Virus record (IMG/VR): IMGVR_UViG_3300044621_001647
Span: 1 to 41,087 of that record
From: a virus
Strand: one strand, 5' to 3'
DNA: 41,087 nt
Shown here one piece after another: positions 1 through 7,396 of this stretch. A program made the position numbers and the translations under genes. Position 1 is the stretch's first letter; the number at the start of each line of letters is the position of its first letter. Below the pieces are notes generated by a model, which saw only the letters and a list, made by a program, of their open reading frames with translations, searched no databases and was not told where the DNA came from.

Positions 1-127
1 GTAGCTCTTCAAGTGTTACCTCTTGATTAAGCCTTGCAAGGCTGTAGCCAAGCTCTTTAGCAACACCAAGTTGAAGCAACAAGAGCTTATCTTTCTTGAG
101 CTCAGCCTTTAGTGCTTTTCATATCCA
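1..127. repeat. terminal direct repeat, left copy (circular join)
   Basis: The first 127 bases are identical to the last 127 (40961-41087). The window is therefore a circular or circularly permuted molecule written with a 127-bp overlap, and the unit length is 40,960 bp. An overlap of exactly 127 bp is a common assembler k-mer length, so the copy is more likely an assembly overlap than a physical terminal repeat; this is inference. A coding frame passes straight through the join, which supports circular continuity. Confidence 0.95.
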
Positions 128-461
128 GTTCTTTGCCTTCCTCTGGGTTGGTGATGATCGCCAGCATCAGCGCTTGCAGATCAGAATCATTTACCTCGTT
201 TTTCAGTTCAGCGATTTCACCAATTTGAAACAGGCGCTGCCCTGCATCATCCACTGCTTTGGTCACGAGCAAGTTCAAGGCAAAGCCGTTGGCATCATCG
301 CCACCAGGCATCTTCTGCGCTCGCTCACGTTCAGCCATGGTCAGCTGTGACGCGTAGAACTCAAACAGGTCCCCATTGGACAAGGTAACCGCACGCTTGA
401 TTGGCGTCAGATTGGCTGCCTTCTTGAGACGGGCGAGAGCTGATGATGCAGGTGCAGGCAT
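102..461 (-). CDS. tail assembly chaperone, short form (gpG-like)
   Basis: A 119-aa protein between the major tail protein and the tape measure gene, the standard position of the siphovirus tail chaperone pair. Such proteins coat the tape measure protein while the tail tube polymerises and are absent from the virion. The N-terminus is basic and the middle is helical (residues about 45-105), ending in NPEEGKELDMKSTKG. The stop at 102-104 lies just past an AAAA run (116-119), where a +1 slip would enter the open frame that continues across the genome join (40893-41075). Assignment rests on position, size and the frameshift layout, since the family itself diverges strongly. A terminator-like hairpin at 493-520 lies upstream. 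Confidence 0.75.
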   Translation of the reverse strand: MPAPASSALARLKKAANLTPIKRAVTLSNGDLFEFYASQLTMAERERAQKMPGGDDANGFALNLLVTKAVDDAGQRLFQIGEIAELKNEVNDSDLQALMLAIITNPEEGKELDMKSTKG

Positions 462-492
462 AAAATCATCTATTTGTTATTACTTTAGGCAC

Positions 493-520
493 AAAAAAGC
501 CCCTGGTCAAAGCCAAGGGC
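493..520 (-). terminator. rho-independent terminator after the major tail gene
   Basis: Read leftward, an 8-bp stem (GCCCTTGG / CCAGGGGC, one G-U pair) with a 6-nt loop is followed by six T residues. It sits between the major tail protein and the tail chaperone, so it probably lowers transcription into the tail-assembly genes relative to the abundant head and tube proteins. Confidence 0.85.
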
Positions 521-546
521 ACGAGTATCAGGGCCGGTTAGCCGTA

Positions 547-1305
547 TCAGGCAGCAGCGCTGAAATCAAAGGTAGGTGTACCGGTTGGCCGGAAGCTGAT
601 CTCCACCTGCTGCGCGTCGTCAGGATTGACGTTCTGGGTAGCACTGATGATCACAGCATCAAAGGAGAAGCCGCGGCTCAGGGCCTCAGTGTTTTGCTTG
701 TCGGTGTAGAGCTTGAACGCACAACCGACCTGCTGACGCTGCACTACGTCTTCGACAATGCGATTGGACAGTGCGCTGTCCTCATTGGTCACGTAGATGG
801 TGGCGCTACCAGAACCATCAGCAAAGCCAGGGATGTAAGCCCGGAACGGTACATACTGACCGGCGGTTTGACCGATGGTGGTCACATCGATCTCAGCCCG
901 GCTGATCTCAAACGACCAGTTCTGCACTTGGCCAACAGCAGCAAAATCGGCGTAGAACACCTCAAACTCGTTGGGAGTTGCAGCGGTGCCATCGTCGGTG
1001 ATATTGACGGCAGAGCCACCAGCGGTAGCTGATACCTGTAGTGCACCAGAGCTAGCGGTGTATCCAATCACGTAGTACGTGGTACCAGCCGAGAGACCAG
1101 CGGGCAGCGTGCCTGTACCTGCCTCACCGGTTTGGCTATTAACCAGACGAAACTTCACCGGATCACCTACCTTGAAATTCAGGTAAGGCTCGACAGTGAT
1201 CGTTTCAGTAGAAACATTGACACCAGACTCACCGAATGTACCGGTGGTGCCAGCGGGTTTGTAGTAAAGAGCGCCGGACGTACCGGACAAAACAGTGACG
1301 GCCAT
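547..1305 (-). CDS. major tail tube protein
   Basis: A 252-aa protein directly downstream of the tail terminator gene and upstream of the chaperone, the usual place of the tube subunit. It is rich in beta-type sequence, Thr, Gly and Val. The segment at residues about 125-175 (QNWSFEISRAEIDVTTIG followed by a Y-V-P-F-R-A-Y stretch) matches the tube-protein pattern of an aromatic strand, an acidic or Thr-rich loop, then a glycine-rich strand. The protein ends in SFRPTGTPTFDFSAAA. Hundreds of copies would form the tail tube. Related but shorter patterns occur in the products at 33180-33605 and 32284-33180. A strong terminator follows. Confidence 0.8.
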   Translation of the reverse strand: MAVTVLSGTSGALYYKPAGTTGTFGESGVNVSTETITVEPYLNFKVGDPVKFRLVNSQTGEAGTGTLPAGLSAGTTYYVIGYTASSGALQVSATAGGSAVNITDDGTAATPNEFEVFYADFAAVGQVQNWSFEISRAEIDVTTIGQTAGQYVPFRAYIPGFADGSGSATIYVTNEDSALSNRIVEDVVQRQQVGCAFKLYTDKQNTEALSRGFSFDAVIISATQNVNPDDAQQVEISFRPTGTPTFDFSAAA

Positions 1306-1326
1306 GTTTGAACGGCAGTAGCTGTC

Positions 1327-1746
1327 TCAGTCTAAATAGGCTTCAAATGTTGCCGTTAGCTGCGTTTGGTAAAACGCTTCAGGTGCAGCAGCAATGACTG
1401 CAGCAGGACCGGAGACCGGATCAAAAATGATGCTGGAGAATTTGGCGCGATCAAATAGATCTTTGGCCCGTTCTGCAATCGTCAGATTGCTGCCGGCACC
1501 AGTACCAATCGGCGTGAAGACATTGACGACAAGGGTGCCGTTATGACGGTTGAAGCCAGTGCTAGGCCCTTGCAGCGTGGCGTAGGCGTTGTCGCCAAAG
1601 CGAATCTGCACCTGCAGCCATGCACTGTTGTTGGGCGGGCTGTAGGGGACGTTTTGATAGGAGACCTGGTAAGCCGGGCTTTTGGCGAACTCGGTAGCGA
1701 TGCGCGCTTCAATAGCGCTGCGAACATCGTTGAGGCTGCTGCTCAT
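1327..1746 (-). CDS. tail terminator / tail completion protein (DUF4128-like)
   Basis: A 139-aa protein in the neck-gene series. It opens with an amphipathic helix (SLNDVRSAIEARIATEFAK), continues with a strand region holding NVPYSPPNNSAWLQVQIRFG, and has a C-terminal helix near LTIAERAKDLFDRAKF. This is the arrangement of phage tail-terminator proteins, which cap the finished tube and join it to the head. It overlaps the preceding gene by 4 nt (ATGA type), indicating translational coupling. The family call is from pattern and position only. Confidence 0.7.
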   Translation of the reverse strand: MSSSLNDVRSAIEARIATEFAKSPAYQVSYQNVPYSPPNNSAWLQVQIRFGDNAYATLQGPSTGFNRHNGTLVVNVFTPIGTGAGSNLTIAERAKDLFDRAKFSSIIFDPVSGPAAVIAAAPEAFYQTQLTATFEAYLD

Positions 1747-2144
1747 GACTGCCTCCCGATCCGATCAGCGGCAATACGCACGCGACCTTGCACGTCCTTG
1801 GCGATGCCTTGTACCCAACCTGCAGGCGCTTGAGGGCTACTGCCGTTAGCCAGGAACTCGGCGTAGGAGACGTTGTTATGGACGCTGTAGACGTTGCCCA
1901 ACTTCTCCTGCTGGTACCCCAACCGGTCGATCGGCGGTGTGGATGGGTAGCTGCCTTCTGGCTTGACACCACCTGGCGCGGCATTCTCACCAACCTGCCA
2001 GCTAGCGCGAAAACGACCCGTATCGACAGGGCTGGCGTTCTTGGCCAGGTTGTCGGTTTCTAAGACGGCTGCCCGCAGCAGCTGCTCAAACTGACGCTTG
2101 GCATAGTCCCCAATGTCGCCAACGCGGATCGTGCTAGCCATCAC
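1743..2144 (-). CDS. HK97 gp10-like head-tail connection protein
   Basis: A 133-aa protein with the hallmark SPVDTGRFRASW (residues about 39-50) of the HK97 gp10-like family of neck proteins, followed by a Tyr-rich strand segment and YAEFLANGSSPQAPAGW, also typical of the family. It acts at the head-tail junction. It overlaps its upstream neighbour (ending at 2141) and its downstream neighbour by a few bases. The reported start MMAST could equally be the second Met. Confidence 0.8.
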   Translation of the reverse strand: MMASTIRVGDIGDYAKRQFEQLLRAAVLETDNLAKNASPVDTGRFRASWQVGENAAPGGVKPEGSYPSTPPIDRLGYQQEKLGNVYSVHNNVSYAEFLANGSSPQAPAGWVQGIAKDVQGRVRIAADRIGRQS

Positions 2145-2497
2145 ACCCTCAAGATCAGTTCGTAGGTAATGGCCGTGTTGTCCTGCTCAATCGTGTTGAC
2201 GCGAATCACCTGATGCTGGACATTGCCGATCAAGACGCGGTCGGCTGTGGTTGGCGTAAACGACACGTCGCCAGCACCGATGATCAGACGCTTGTCACCA
2301 GCCTGCACAAGGTCATTCACCTCTCGCAAGCTCACATCCTGCATTACCCCCAGCAGCGTGGTGTCTGACACGGTTTCAGCGGAGCTGCCGGTGCTGGTGT
2401 TGTAAGCACCGGAGGTGATGCGCCGAATCGTGACCTGACCGCCAAAGCGGCCCATCAGCTTGGTGACAACCTTGCGTAGCGGCTTAGCTAAAACCAT
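2141..2497 (-). CDS. head-tail joining / stopper protein
   Basis: A 118-aa, mostly beta protein starting MVLAKPLRKVVTKLMGRFG. The middle holds SDTTLLGVMQDVSLREVND and the end VNTIEQDNTAITYELILRV. The pattern of a basic N-terminal helix followed by an SH3-like beta barrel fits head-closure (stopper) proteins, and the gene lies exactly between connector and gp10-like genes. It overlaps the upstream gene by one base. Confidence 0.6.
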   Translation of the reverse strand: MVLAKPLRKVVTKLMGRFGGQVTIRRITSGAYNTSTGSSAETVSDTTLLGVMQDVSLREVNDLVQAGDKRLIIGAGDVSFTPTTADRVLIGNVQHQVIRVNTIEQDNTAITYELILRV

Positions 2498-2727
2498 CAG
2501 AGCTTGTAAGCGACGACCTTGCCGGAGGCCAATGTCACGCTGGTGAAGATCCCTTCAATCTCATCACCCTTGCCAAGGGGCACAGAACTAAAGGCATTAC
2601 CACTGGCGTTTTCAATCGTGGCTGTACTGATCACCGCATCGGCAACGGCATAGAGCTTGCGAAAGCGGCCGGCATGAGCAGCAGTGTCACTGATGTACTC
2701 AAAACCAATGCTGTAGTAGTCCGACAT
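2497..2727 (-). CDS. small structural protein of the head-tail region (unknown)
   Basis: A 76-aa protein of short strands with aromatic and Thr-rich segments (SDYYSIGFEYISDTAAHAGR near the N-terminus, GIFTSVTLASGKVVAYKL at the end). It is coupled to the next gene by a one-base overlap and separated from the connector gene by 2 nt. A small beta domain here could be a head fibre, spike or neck decoration. No family was recognised. Confidence 0.6.
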   Translation of the reverse strand: MSDYYSIGFEYISDTAAHAGRFRKLYAVADAVISTATIENASGNAFSSVPLGKGDEIEGIFTSVTLASGKVVAYKL

Positions 2728-2729
2728 AG

Positions 2730-3293
2730 CTAGCTCCGCTTAATCGCAAAGTTACCGGGTCCACTAATTCTAAGACCGGTCAGATAACGCTCCACCAGCG
2801 GCGGCACCTTGTCAGCGCCGATCGCGCCAAATCCGTTATTCGGAGTCACCGCAATCGGACCAATCCTAACAGTGACATAATCCTCTAGCCCACTAAGGCC
2901 AAGACCATCAGGGTTGTTATTGAGGTAAACCGCCAGAAAGACCTGAGCCTTTTTGATCTGATCGGGAATCTCGGTGTCGGTGTAGTAATCGGTGCTGATC
3001 CGAAATGGGAAACCGACCGCGTAGGTATTGATGTACGTGTCGGGCTTGCGTACACCGGTGCGCGGCCACTGCAGGCTTTGCGTATCGGTAGCGCGGGCAC
3101 CCAGAAACCGCTCCCTGTCTAGCCGCTGCGTTGCGGTAAACAAAGCGCGGTTCTTTTGGTCGGTGGTAGCTGTCGCCCAGGCGGTGACATCGTCATCCTG
3201 GACGAGGCCATCAATGATCAGTTCCGCTGCTGCCAGCGTCAGATAAGAGTTGGCGTTTGCGCCGCCCACCGTTGCGTCGAGACTGACTGGCAT
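2730..3293 (-). CDS. head-tail connector protein (DnaT_2-like family)
   Basis: A 187-aa protein. The start (VSLDATVGGANANSYLTLA, then a helical AAELIIDG) and the motif LQWPRTGV at residues about 74-81 match phage adaptor proteins often annotated as putative DnaT-like ssDNA-binding proteins. In phages these occupy the adaptor position beneath the portal. The central segment holds helices (NRALFTATQRLDRERF) and a late IKKAQVFLAVYL helix. The gene lies directly before the stopper gene and overlaps the small gene at 3211-3426 by 83 bp. Confidence 0.7.
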   Translation of the reverse strand: MPVSLDATVGGANANSYLTLAAAELIIDGLVQDDDVTAWATATTDQKNRALFTATQRLDRERFLGARATDTQSLQWPRTGVRKPDTYINTYAVGFPFRISTDYYTDTEIPDQIKKAQVFLAVYLNNNPDGLGLSGLEDYVTVRIGPIAVTPNNGFGAIGADKVPPLVERYLTGLRISGPGNFAIKRS

Positions 3294-3426
3294 GATCGGA
3301 ATCGGTAGGCGCCAGTTGTGGCGTTGCTACTTCAAGTTTAGAAACGGGCTCTGCATTAGAAAAAGAGGCCCCAGCCGTAGCTAGAGCCTCACGTTCACGC
3401 AGTCGCCGAAAGGCGTACATCGCCAT
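3211..3426 (-). CDS. small basic protein between decoration and connector genes
   Basis: A 71-aa reading frame, or 69 aa if it starts at the third codon, MYAFRRLRERE. The N-terminal 40 residues look like a genuine protein, and short Arg-rich products often follow capsid genes. The final 28 residues overlap the start of the connector gene and may be read-through in a shadow frame. Its start touches the stop of the decoration gene at 3426. Function unknown. Confidence 0.45.
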   Translation of the reverse strand: MAMYAFRRLREREALATAGASFSNAEPVSKLEVATPQLAPTDSDHASQSRRNGGRRKRQLLSDAGSSGTDH

Positions 3427-3794
3427 CAGGCAGCAGCAGCCTTGATCACGGCAAAGTTGAGTACCACAGCTTCACCGGCGGTAGAACCGACGTTGGAAAC
3501 AGTGATCTCAAAGCTACCGGCGGCAGTAGCGGTCACGAAGGGCAGGTACTTACCAGTGGTAGCACCGGACTTTACGGACACAAGAACTACATCAGTGGCA
3601 GCCACTTCGCTGTTGGTCACCGTAAAGGTCACCTCAGCATCAGCGGCCAGCGATGCGTTGTGCAGTGTGATAGCGCCACAGGGCTTATTTAGCGTGACGC
3701 CAGTGGACTTGCTAGTGGCCTGGGTAACAGCACCACCAGTGCCGCTGACGTAGCCAATGGCCTTGCCGGCGGTTACTTCAAAAAGGGAAGCCAT
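3426..3794 (-). CDS. capsid decoration / stabilisation protein
   Basis: A 122-aa protein of small residues (Ala, Thr, Val, Ser, Gly) with no long helix. It starts MASLFEVTAGKAIGYVSG and contains NKPCGAITLHNASLAADAEV, a beta sandwich-like composition. It lies immediately downstream of the major capsid gene with a good Shine-Dalgarno (AGGAG about 7 nt before ATG), one of few in this genome, implying high expression. Both points fit a decoration protein or short head fibre. Function is inferred from position and composition. Confidence 0.65.
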   Translation of the reverse strand: MASLFEVTAGKAIGYVSGTGGAVTQATSKSTGVTLNKPCGAITLHNASLAADAEVTFTVTNSEVAATDVVLVSVKSGATTGKYLPFVTATAAGSFEITVSNVGSTAGEAVVLNFAVIKAAAA

Positions 3795-3809
3795 GGTTTG
3801 TTACTCCTA

Positions 3810-4826
3810 TCAGTCGTAGTTGGACGTGATCGAAGCACGCACGATTCCAATGTTCTTGGTCTCGTACACCTTGCTCCAGTTACCCACAGTGGCCAGCTGA
3901 GCGCGGGTGGGGTTCGCGGTAGTCACGTTCCACTTCGCACCAACGGGGTGGTGGATGTAGTGCATGTCCACAGACATGGCATCCGACTTGGCGAGGATGT
4001 CGCGGTCGGTCTCAGTGCGCATGGCAGCTTGCTCACCGGTGGCGACAGCGCCATTGGTGAAGAAGTAAGCCGCGTAGACGCCACCAGCATTGGTGATGTC
4101 GTCCGACACGATGACACGCAGACCCATATAGGTGGGAACGCGATAGTCAGCGTTATAGGCCGAAGCCACCGAGCCAGCGAATGCATCAGGCATCGAGGAA
4201 TCGGGGGTGATACCCAGATCCGAAGCCAGGACGTAGTCGATCGCCTTGCGCTCAACCAAGTCGTAGTAGCAGGCGCTGTGGAGAGCCACAGCGGTCAGCT
4301 TGTCGCCCTGGTCGCCGAGGATGGCGCGAGCCTTAGACACCTGACGCGGGCTCAGAGCGGTCTGAGTGCTGGTGTCGAAGCGCAGTGCATCAAAGGCGGG
4401 GGAATCGCCACCGGTCAGGGAGCCGAAAACGCCTTCAAGGCACTTGTACAGGTCGATCTGCTGTTGGTTGGCAAGGTACTCACCAACCTTGGCGCCGATC
4501 GCGGCCATGGGGTCGGAACCTGCAGCAAGAGCTGCGAGGTCACGGGATTCCCAAGCACGCGCACGGTGCAGGATCACGCCAACTTGCTTATCGGCAACGA
4601 TCTTGCCGGGGGTCAAGCTGGTCGAATCATTCATTACCTCCAGGTCGCCAGTGAGATTGGCTTTCCAGAAGGGAACATTCACGAAATCGCCGCCTTCAGT
4701 GGCATTGAGCGCAGCCAGAGGCTGTGCCACACCGCTAGCCAGAAACTGGTTGCGCTGAGTGGTTTGCTCAATCAGGTAAGGCGTAAAGATTTCGGGAATG
4801 ATCACGTCGGAGCGAAGAGTCGCCAC
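3810..4826 (-). CDS. major capsid protein
   Basis: A 338-aa protein between scaffold and decoration genes. It starts at GTG (4824-4826) with AGGAG 8 nt upstream. The N-terminal IIPEIFTPYLIEQTTQRNQF, the following GGDFVNVPFW, and the long helix near QIDLYKCLEGVFG match coat proteins of the HK97 fold in phages that use a separate scaffold. C-terminal strands include GLRVIVSDDI and a Tyr-rich AAYFFTNGAV. It assembles the icosahedral shell. The upstream 70 bp contains a short hairpin (about 4875-4891). The 347-codon open frame on the opposite strand is an antisense shadow. Confidence 0.85.
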   Translation of the reverse strand: MATLRSDVIIPEIFTPYLIEQTTQRNQFLASGVAQPLAALNATEGGDFVNVPFWKANLTGDLEVMNDSTSLTPGKIVADKQVGVILHRARAWESRDLAALAAGSDPMAAIGAKVGEYLANQQQIDLYKCLEGVFGSLTGGDSPAFDALRFDTSTQTALSPRQVSKARAILGDQGDKLTAVALHSACYYDLVERKAIDYVLASDLGITPDSSMPDAFAGSVASAYNADYRVPTYMGLRVIVSDDITNAGGVYAAYFFTNGAVATGEQAAMRTETDRDILAKSDAMSVDMHYIHHPVGAKWNVTTANPTRAQLATVGNWSKVYETKNIGIVRASITSNYD

Positions 4827-4834
4827 GGTGAATA

Positions 4835-4839
4835 CTCCT
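4835..4839 (-). promoter_or_regulatory. Shine-Dalgarno site deciding the GTG start of the capsid gene
   Basis: The sequence AGGAG on the minus strand, 8 nt from GTG at 4826. Most genes here lack such a site. The capsid, decoration and both fibre genes have one, which probably marks the highly translated structural genes and fixes GTG as the capsid start. Confidence 0.75.
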
Positions 4840-4896
4840 AAAACGGTTTACGGATTGGGCGCAGCCCGATACACCAGCGCAGCCGGTATCTAGATA

Positions 4897-5586
4897 TTAA
4901 CGACTCGCAGCTGCTTTCATTCGCTCGTACAAATCACGATCGGTGCGATACAACCGTGCCTGTTCGGTCAGATTGAATGACTCACGGGTGAATGGATTCT
5001 TCATGCCAGATGGCATGCCACTCGGTGCCGTGCTGCTTGGTGCACCGGAACCTTGCGGCTTGGGTTGCTTCTGCATCCAGGCGGGCAGATTGTTCTTCGC
5101 CCAGTCCGTGACTGGTGTGCGCTCAAAGCCTTGGACCACAACGACAGTGCCATCGGCTTCGCGTTCGATCTGATCGGCGCTCAGCTTGGTCTTAAGCACC
5201 AGATCTGGATCGTGGACGATATCGGCCAGTGCTGTGACAGCTGGTGCTACTAGCTCCAGTTCACGTACGCGGGCTTCCAACTCAGCGATGCGTTGATCAC
5301 GCTGCGTTGTTGCCTCACGGAACTGCTGCTCTAGCTGCTGGCGCGCCTCTTGGTACTTGCCCTGTGATTCGAGCTGCTGCTGCTCGTGGTTACGCTTGAA
5401 CTCAACGAGCTCTTGGATGTTGTAGTCAGAAGGGAGCTGCTCAGCTAGCTGTTCATACTTGCGCAGCTTGCGCTTCTCCTCGGCGAGCTCTTTGTTCTTG
5501 CGCTCAAGGTTTTCGACACTGCGCTTGAGGGCTTCAACATCAGCCGCTGGAGTCGCTGACTCTACGGCTTGCATTTCATCGGACAT
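4897..5586 (-). CDS. capsid scaffolding protein
   Basis: A 229-aa, highly charged protein. Residues about 15-110 are a continuous predicted coiled coil dominated by Glu, Gln, Lys and Leu (for example ENLERKNKELAEEKRKLRKY). A Pro/Gly/Ser-rich hinge (PKPQGSGAPSSTAPSG) precedes a C-terminal basic helix (LYRTDRDLYERMKAAASR). This matches tailed-phage scaffolds, which nucleate procapsid assembly through the C-terminal helix and are then expelled. It sits immediately upstream of the capsid gene. A palindrome at about 5585-5606 precedes it but lacks a T-run. Confidence 0.85.
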   Translation of the reverse strand: MSDEMQAVESATPAADVEALKRSVENLERKNKELAEEKRKLRKYEQLAEQLPSDYNIQELVEFKRNHEQQQLESQGKYQEARQQLEQQFREATTQRDQRIAELEARVRELELVAPAVTALADIVHDPDLVLKTKLSADQIEREADGTVVVVQGFERTPVTDWAKNNLPAWMQKQPKPQGSGAPSSTAPSGMPSGMKNPFTRESFNLTEQARLYRTDRDLYERMKAAASR

Positions 5587-5618
5587 TAATAACCCGCAGG
5601 GTTAATTGCCCCTTTACT

Positions 5619-5792
5619 TTACTTCTTGCCCTTCTTTTTGTTAGCGATGCCAGCTTCACTCAGGGCGATTGCAAGTGCCTGCCTGCGGCTTTTGACGCGC
5701 GGTCCTTTTCCGCGTCCTGGTTTGCCGCTGTTCAGCGTCCCGCGCTTGTACTCGCCCATCACTTTCGCCACTTTGCTCTGTGCTTTGGCCAT
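5619..5792 (-). CDS. small basic DUF6496-type protein
   Basis: A 57-aa protein starting at MAKAQSKVAKVMGEYKRG, with LNSGKPGRGKG, then SRRQALAIALSEAG and a Lys-rich end. This is the pattern of DUF6496 small basic proteins (VMGEYKxGTLxSG and RxQAIAIALSEAG), found in phages and bacteria without known function. An upstream in-frame ATG at 5810 would add six residues, but the family begins near this Met. It overlaps the end of the frame at 5656-5961 by 137 bp. Confidence 0.75.
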   Translation of the reverse strand: MAKAQSKVAKVMGEYKRGTLNSGKPGRGKGPRVKSRRQALAIALSEAGIANKKKGKK

Positions 5793-5961
5793 CACGCCAG
5801 TCGACGACATCTAGAAGCAAGCTACCGCCATCAGCTGTAGCCCAGCCCTTGTCGGTATAGATCGCTGGCTGCCAAGCATCGCCGAGCTTGACCTGCACAG
5901 GGTCGCTATGCACCGTGAAGATGCCGCTGTTGACGAAGTGGCGTAGATCAGGGTGTGCCAT
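5656..5961 (-). CDS. small head-region protein, C-terminal extent uncertain
   Basis: A 101-codon frame. The first about 55 residues (MAHPDLRHFVNSGIFTVHSD, then a strand-rich stretch to LLLDVVDWRDG) look like a real small beta domain. The last about 45 residues are Gln/Arg-rich and lie opposite the DUF6496 gene in another frame, so they may be only an open shadow extension. The start overlaps the minor head protein gene by 14 bp. No family recognised; a small virion or neck-associated protein is possible. Confidence 0.55.
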   Translation of the reverse strand: MAHPDLRHFVNSGIFTVHSDPVQVKLGDAWQPAIYTDKGWATADGGSLLLDVVDWRDGQSTEQSGESDGRVQARDAEQRQTRTRKRTARQKPQAGTCNRPE

Positions 5962-7132
5962 AACGCTTCTTCAGCTGATCCAACGTTAATTCTGATCCGT
6001 CATCACGCACCAGTTTGGCCATGGCATCACCGGGGCCATACTTTTCAGACAACAGCTGGAAGTAACCCAGCTTGCTAGCACCCAACACCTCTTCTTGCAC
6101 GCTCTTGGGCTGTTGAGCTAACCACTCGCCGTAGCTCAAGTCAATTGGCACCTGACCATTGGTACTCGAACGTGTGGCTCGATCTGATGGCGGCAAGATC
6201 TCAGCGCGGACCACGGGCACCACAACACTGCGGCAGTTGAAATGCTGCGGTGGCCGCGGACCCTTGCCATAAGCAAACTCACGGCCGTCTAACGCCCGGC
6301 AGATCGAACTGGTCCGCGTATCCAGCGTCGCCACGTACCGGTAAGTCGTTGTTACATCTTGGTTCGCCTCATACACCTGCATCGATGAGGTATTAGCAAC
6401 CTGGTTGATGCTGGTGCGCACCAAGGCCACGATCTGGTTGTTGGCTACAGCAGTGGCCTGACCGCCGGCGGCAACCACCTGCTTCACCGTGCGGGCACTC
6501 TCTCCAAAATCAAGCTTGCCGACCAGCTGCCGGGCAATCTCCGGAGTCGGTGTGCCCTCTTGCAAGCCAGTGCGGACCACCTGGGCAAAGCGCTCCGCCT
6601 GGGTTTCAGCAATACCGCGGAACGCCTTCGACACCACCTGCCCATTGGGCAGCGTGATCCTGGTGCCTTGCGCAGCGCTGAGGCTATAAGTCTGCTGAGC
6701 TCCTTGCACTGCGGCAAAAAGATCGTCGCTCAGTGTGGCCACGTTGAGCTGCGTTGGATCAGCGACTACCACCGACTGACCAAAATTTGGGCTGACCTGC
6801 ACGGGTACAACCGTGGGCCTTAGCGCTACCGGTAACACCCTCTCAAGCTCACGACGGACAAAATCTGTTTGCAGTTCCGCCAGACCCTGCAATTCAGTGG
6901 CCGTCAACGCAACAGCTTGATCGGCCCAGCTGGCTAACGCTAAGCGCAGCTGCGACAGAATCTGCCGCAATGCTGATGCCTTCGCCGGTGCTTCTGCATC
7001 GTCAATGGCGCGCAGCTGGTTCGCAGCGGCCACCATGATCCGGTTGTACAGATTAATCAGCTGACGCGACACGCTATTGCTATAGCGGTTTAGGTCAACA
7101 ACGTTCCGATACAAGCGGGCCGGAACACTCAT
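5948..7132 (-). CDS. minor head protein, SPP1 gp7 / Mu gpF-like head morphogenesis
   Basis: A 394-aa protein with a long helical N-terminal half and, at residues about 268-305, the Phage_Mu_F / SPP1 gp7 signature: TLDTRTSSICRALDGREF followed by a Pro-rich turn and HFNCRS. The Cys/His pattern (S-I-C-R ... P-P-x-H-F-N-C-R) is the likely metal-binding core of the family. These proteins associate with the portal and influence procapsid assembly and DNA ejection. The gene follows the portal gene as in SPP1 and starts in overlap with its neighbour. Confidence 0.85.
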   Translation of the reverse strand: MSVPARLYRNVVDLNRYSNSVSRQLINLYNRIMVAAANQLRAIDDAEAPAKASALRQILSQLRLALASWADQAVALTATELQGLAELQTDFVRRELERVLPVALRPTVVPVQVSPNFGQSVVVADPTQLNVATLSDDLFAAVQGAQQTYSLSAAQGTRITLPNGQVVSKAFRGIAETQAERFAQVVRTGLQEGTPTPEIARQLVGKLDFGESARTVKQVVAAGGQATAVANNQIVALVRTSINQVANTSSMQVYEANQDVTTTYRYVATLDTRTSSICRALDGREFAYGKGPRPPQHFNCRSVVVPVVRAEILPPSDRATRSSTNGQVPIDLSYGEWLAQQPKSVQEEVLGASKLGYFQLLSEKYGPGDAMAKLVRDDGSELTLDQLKKRYGTP

Positions 7133-7392
7133 GTCTCAATACCCAATTCCTTTGGCTGGTAAGACGAACTAATGCTGACGTTGGCGCCAGCACGCAAGGA
7201 CGAGATGATCAACGTCGTGAAGTCGTCGTAACTGTGCTCACCCTGTTCGTAGAGCACTGTTTCGCCGATTTCATCAGCGCGGCCGTTTTTGTACCAGCTC
7301 ACACGCACGATCGCCAGGATGTCATCCGGCAGGTCGCAGACGTGGTAATCCAGCTCCTGCCGGCGCGGTGGCTTCGGCTCCAGCATGATCAT
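7129..7392 (-). CDS. small protein between portal and minor head genes
   Basis: An 87-aa protein if started at the ATG (7392) lying just after the portal stop. An upstream ATG at 7449 would add 19 residues that overlap the portal C-terminus and read like a shadow frame. It contains a Pro/Arg-rich start (LEPKPPRRQELDYHVCDLPD), then a strand-rich middle. No family recognised. It overlaps the minor head gene by 4 nt and is presumably cotranslated with it. Confidence 0.6.
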   Translation of the reverse strand: MIMLEPKPPRRQELDYHVCDLPDDILAIVRVSWYKNGRADEIGETVLYEQGEHSYDDFTTLIISSLRAGANVSISSSYQPKELGIET

Positions 7393-7396
7393 CCAA

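Noticed and set aside
3798-4841. A 347-codon plus-strand frame
   Set aside because: It is antisense to the major capsid gene, has the amino acid bias of a shadow frame (His, Val, Arg, Gly) and no domain.
5585-5606. Palindrome TTAACCC-TGC-GGGTTA as terminator before the scaffold gene
   Set aside because: No T-run on the minus strand; left as a simple inverted repeat.
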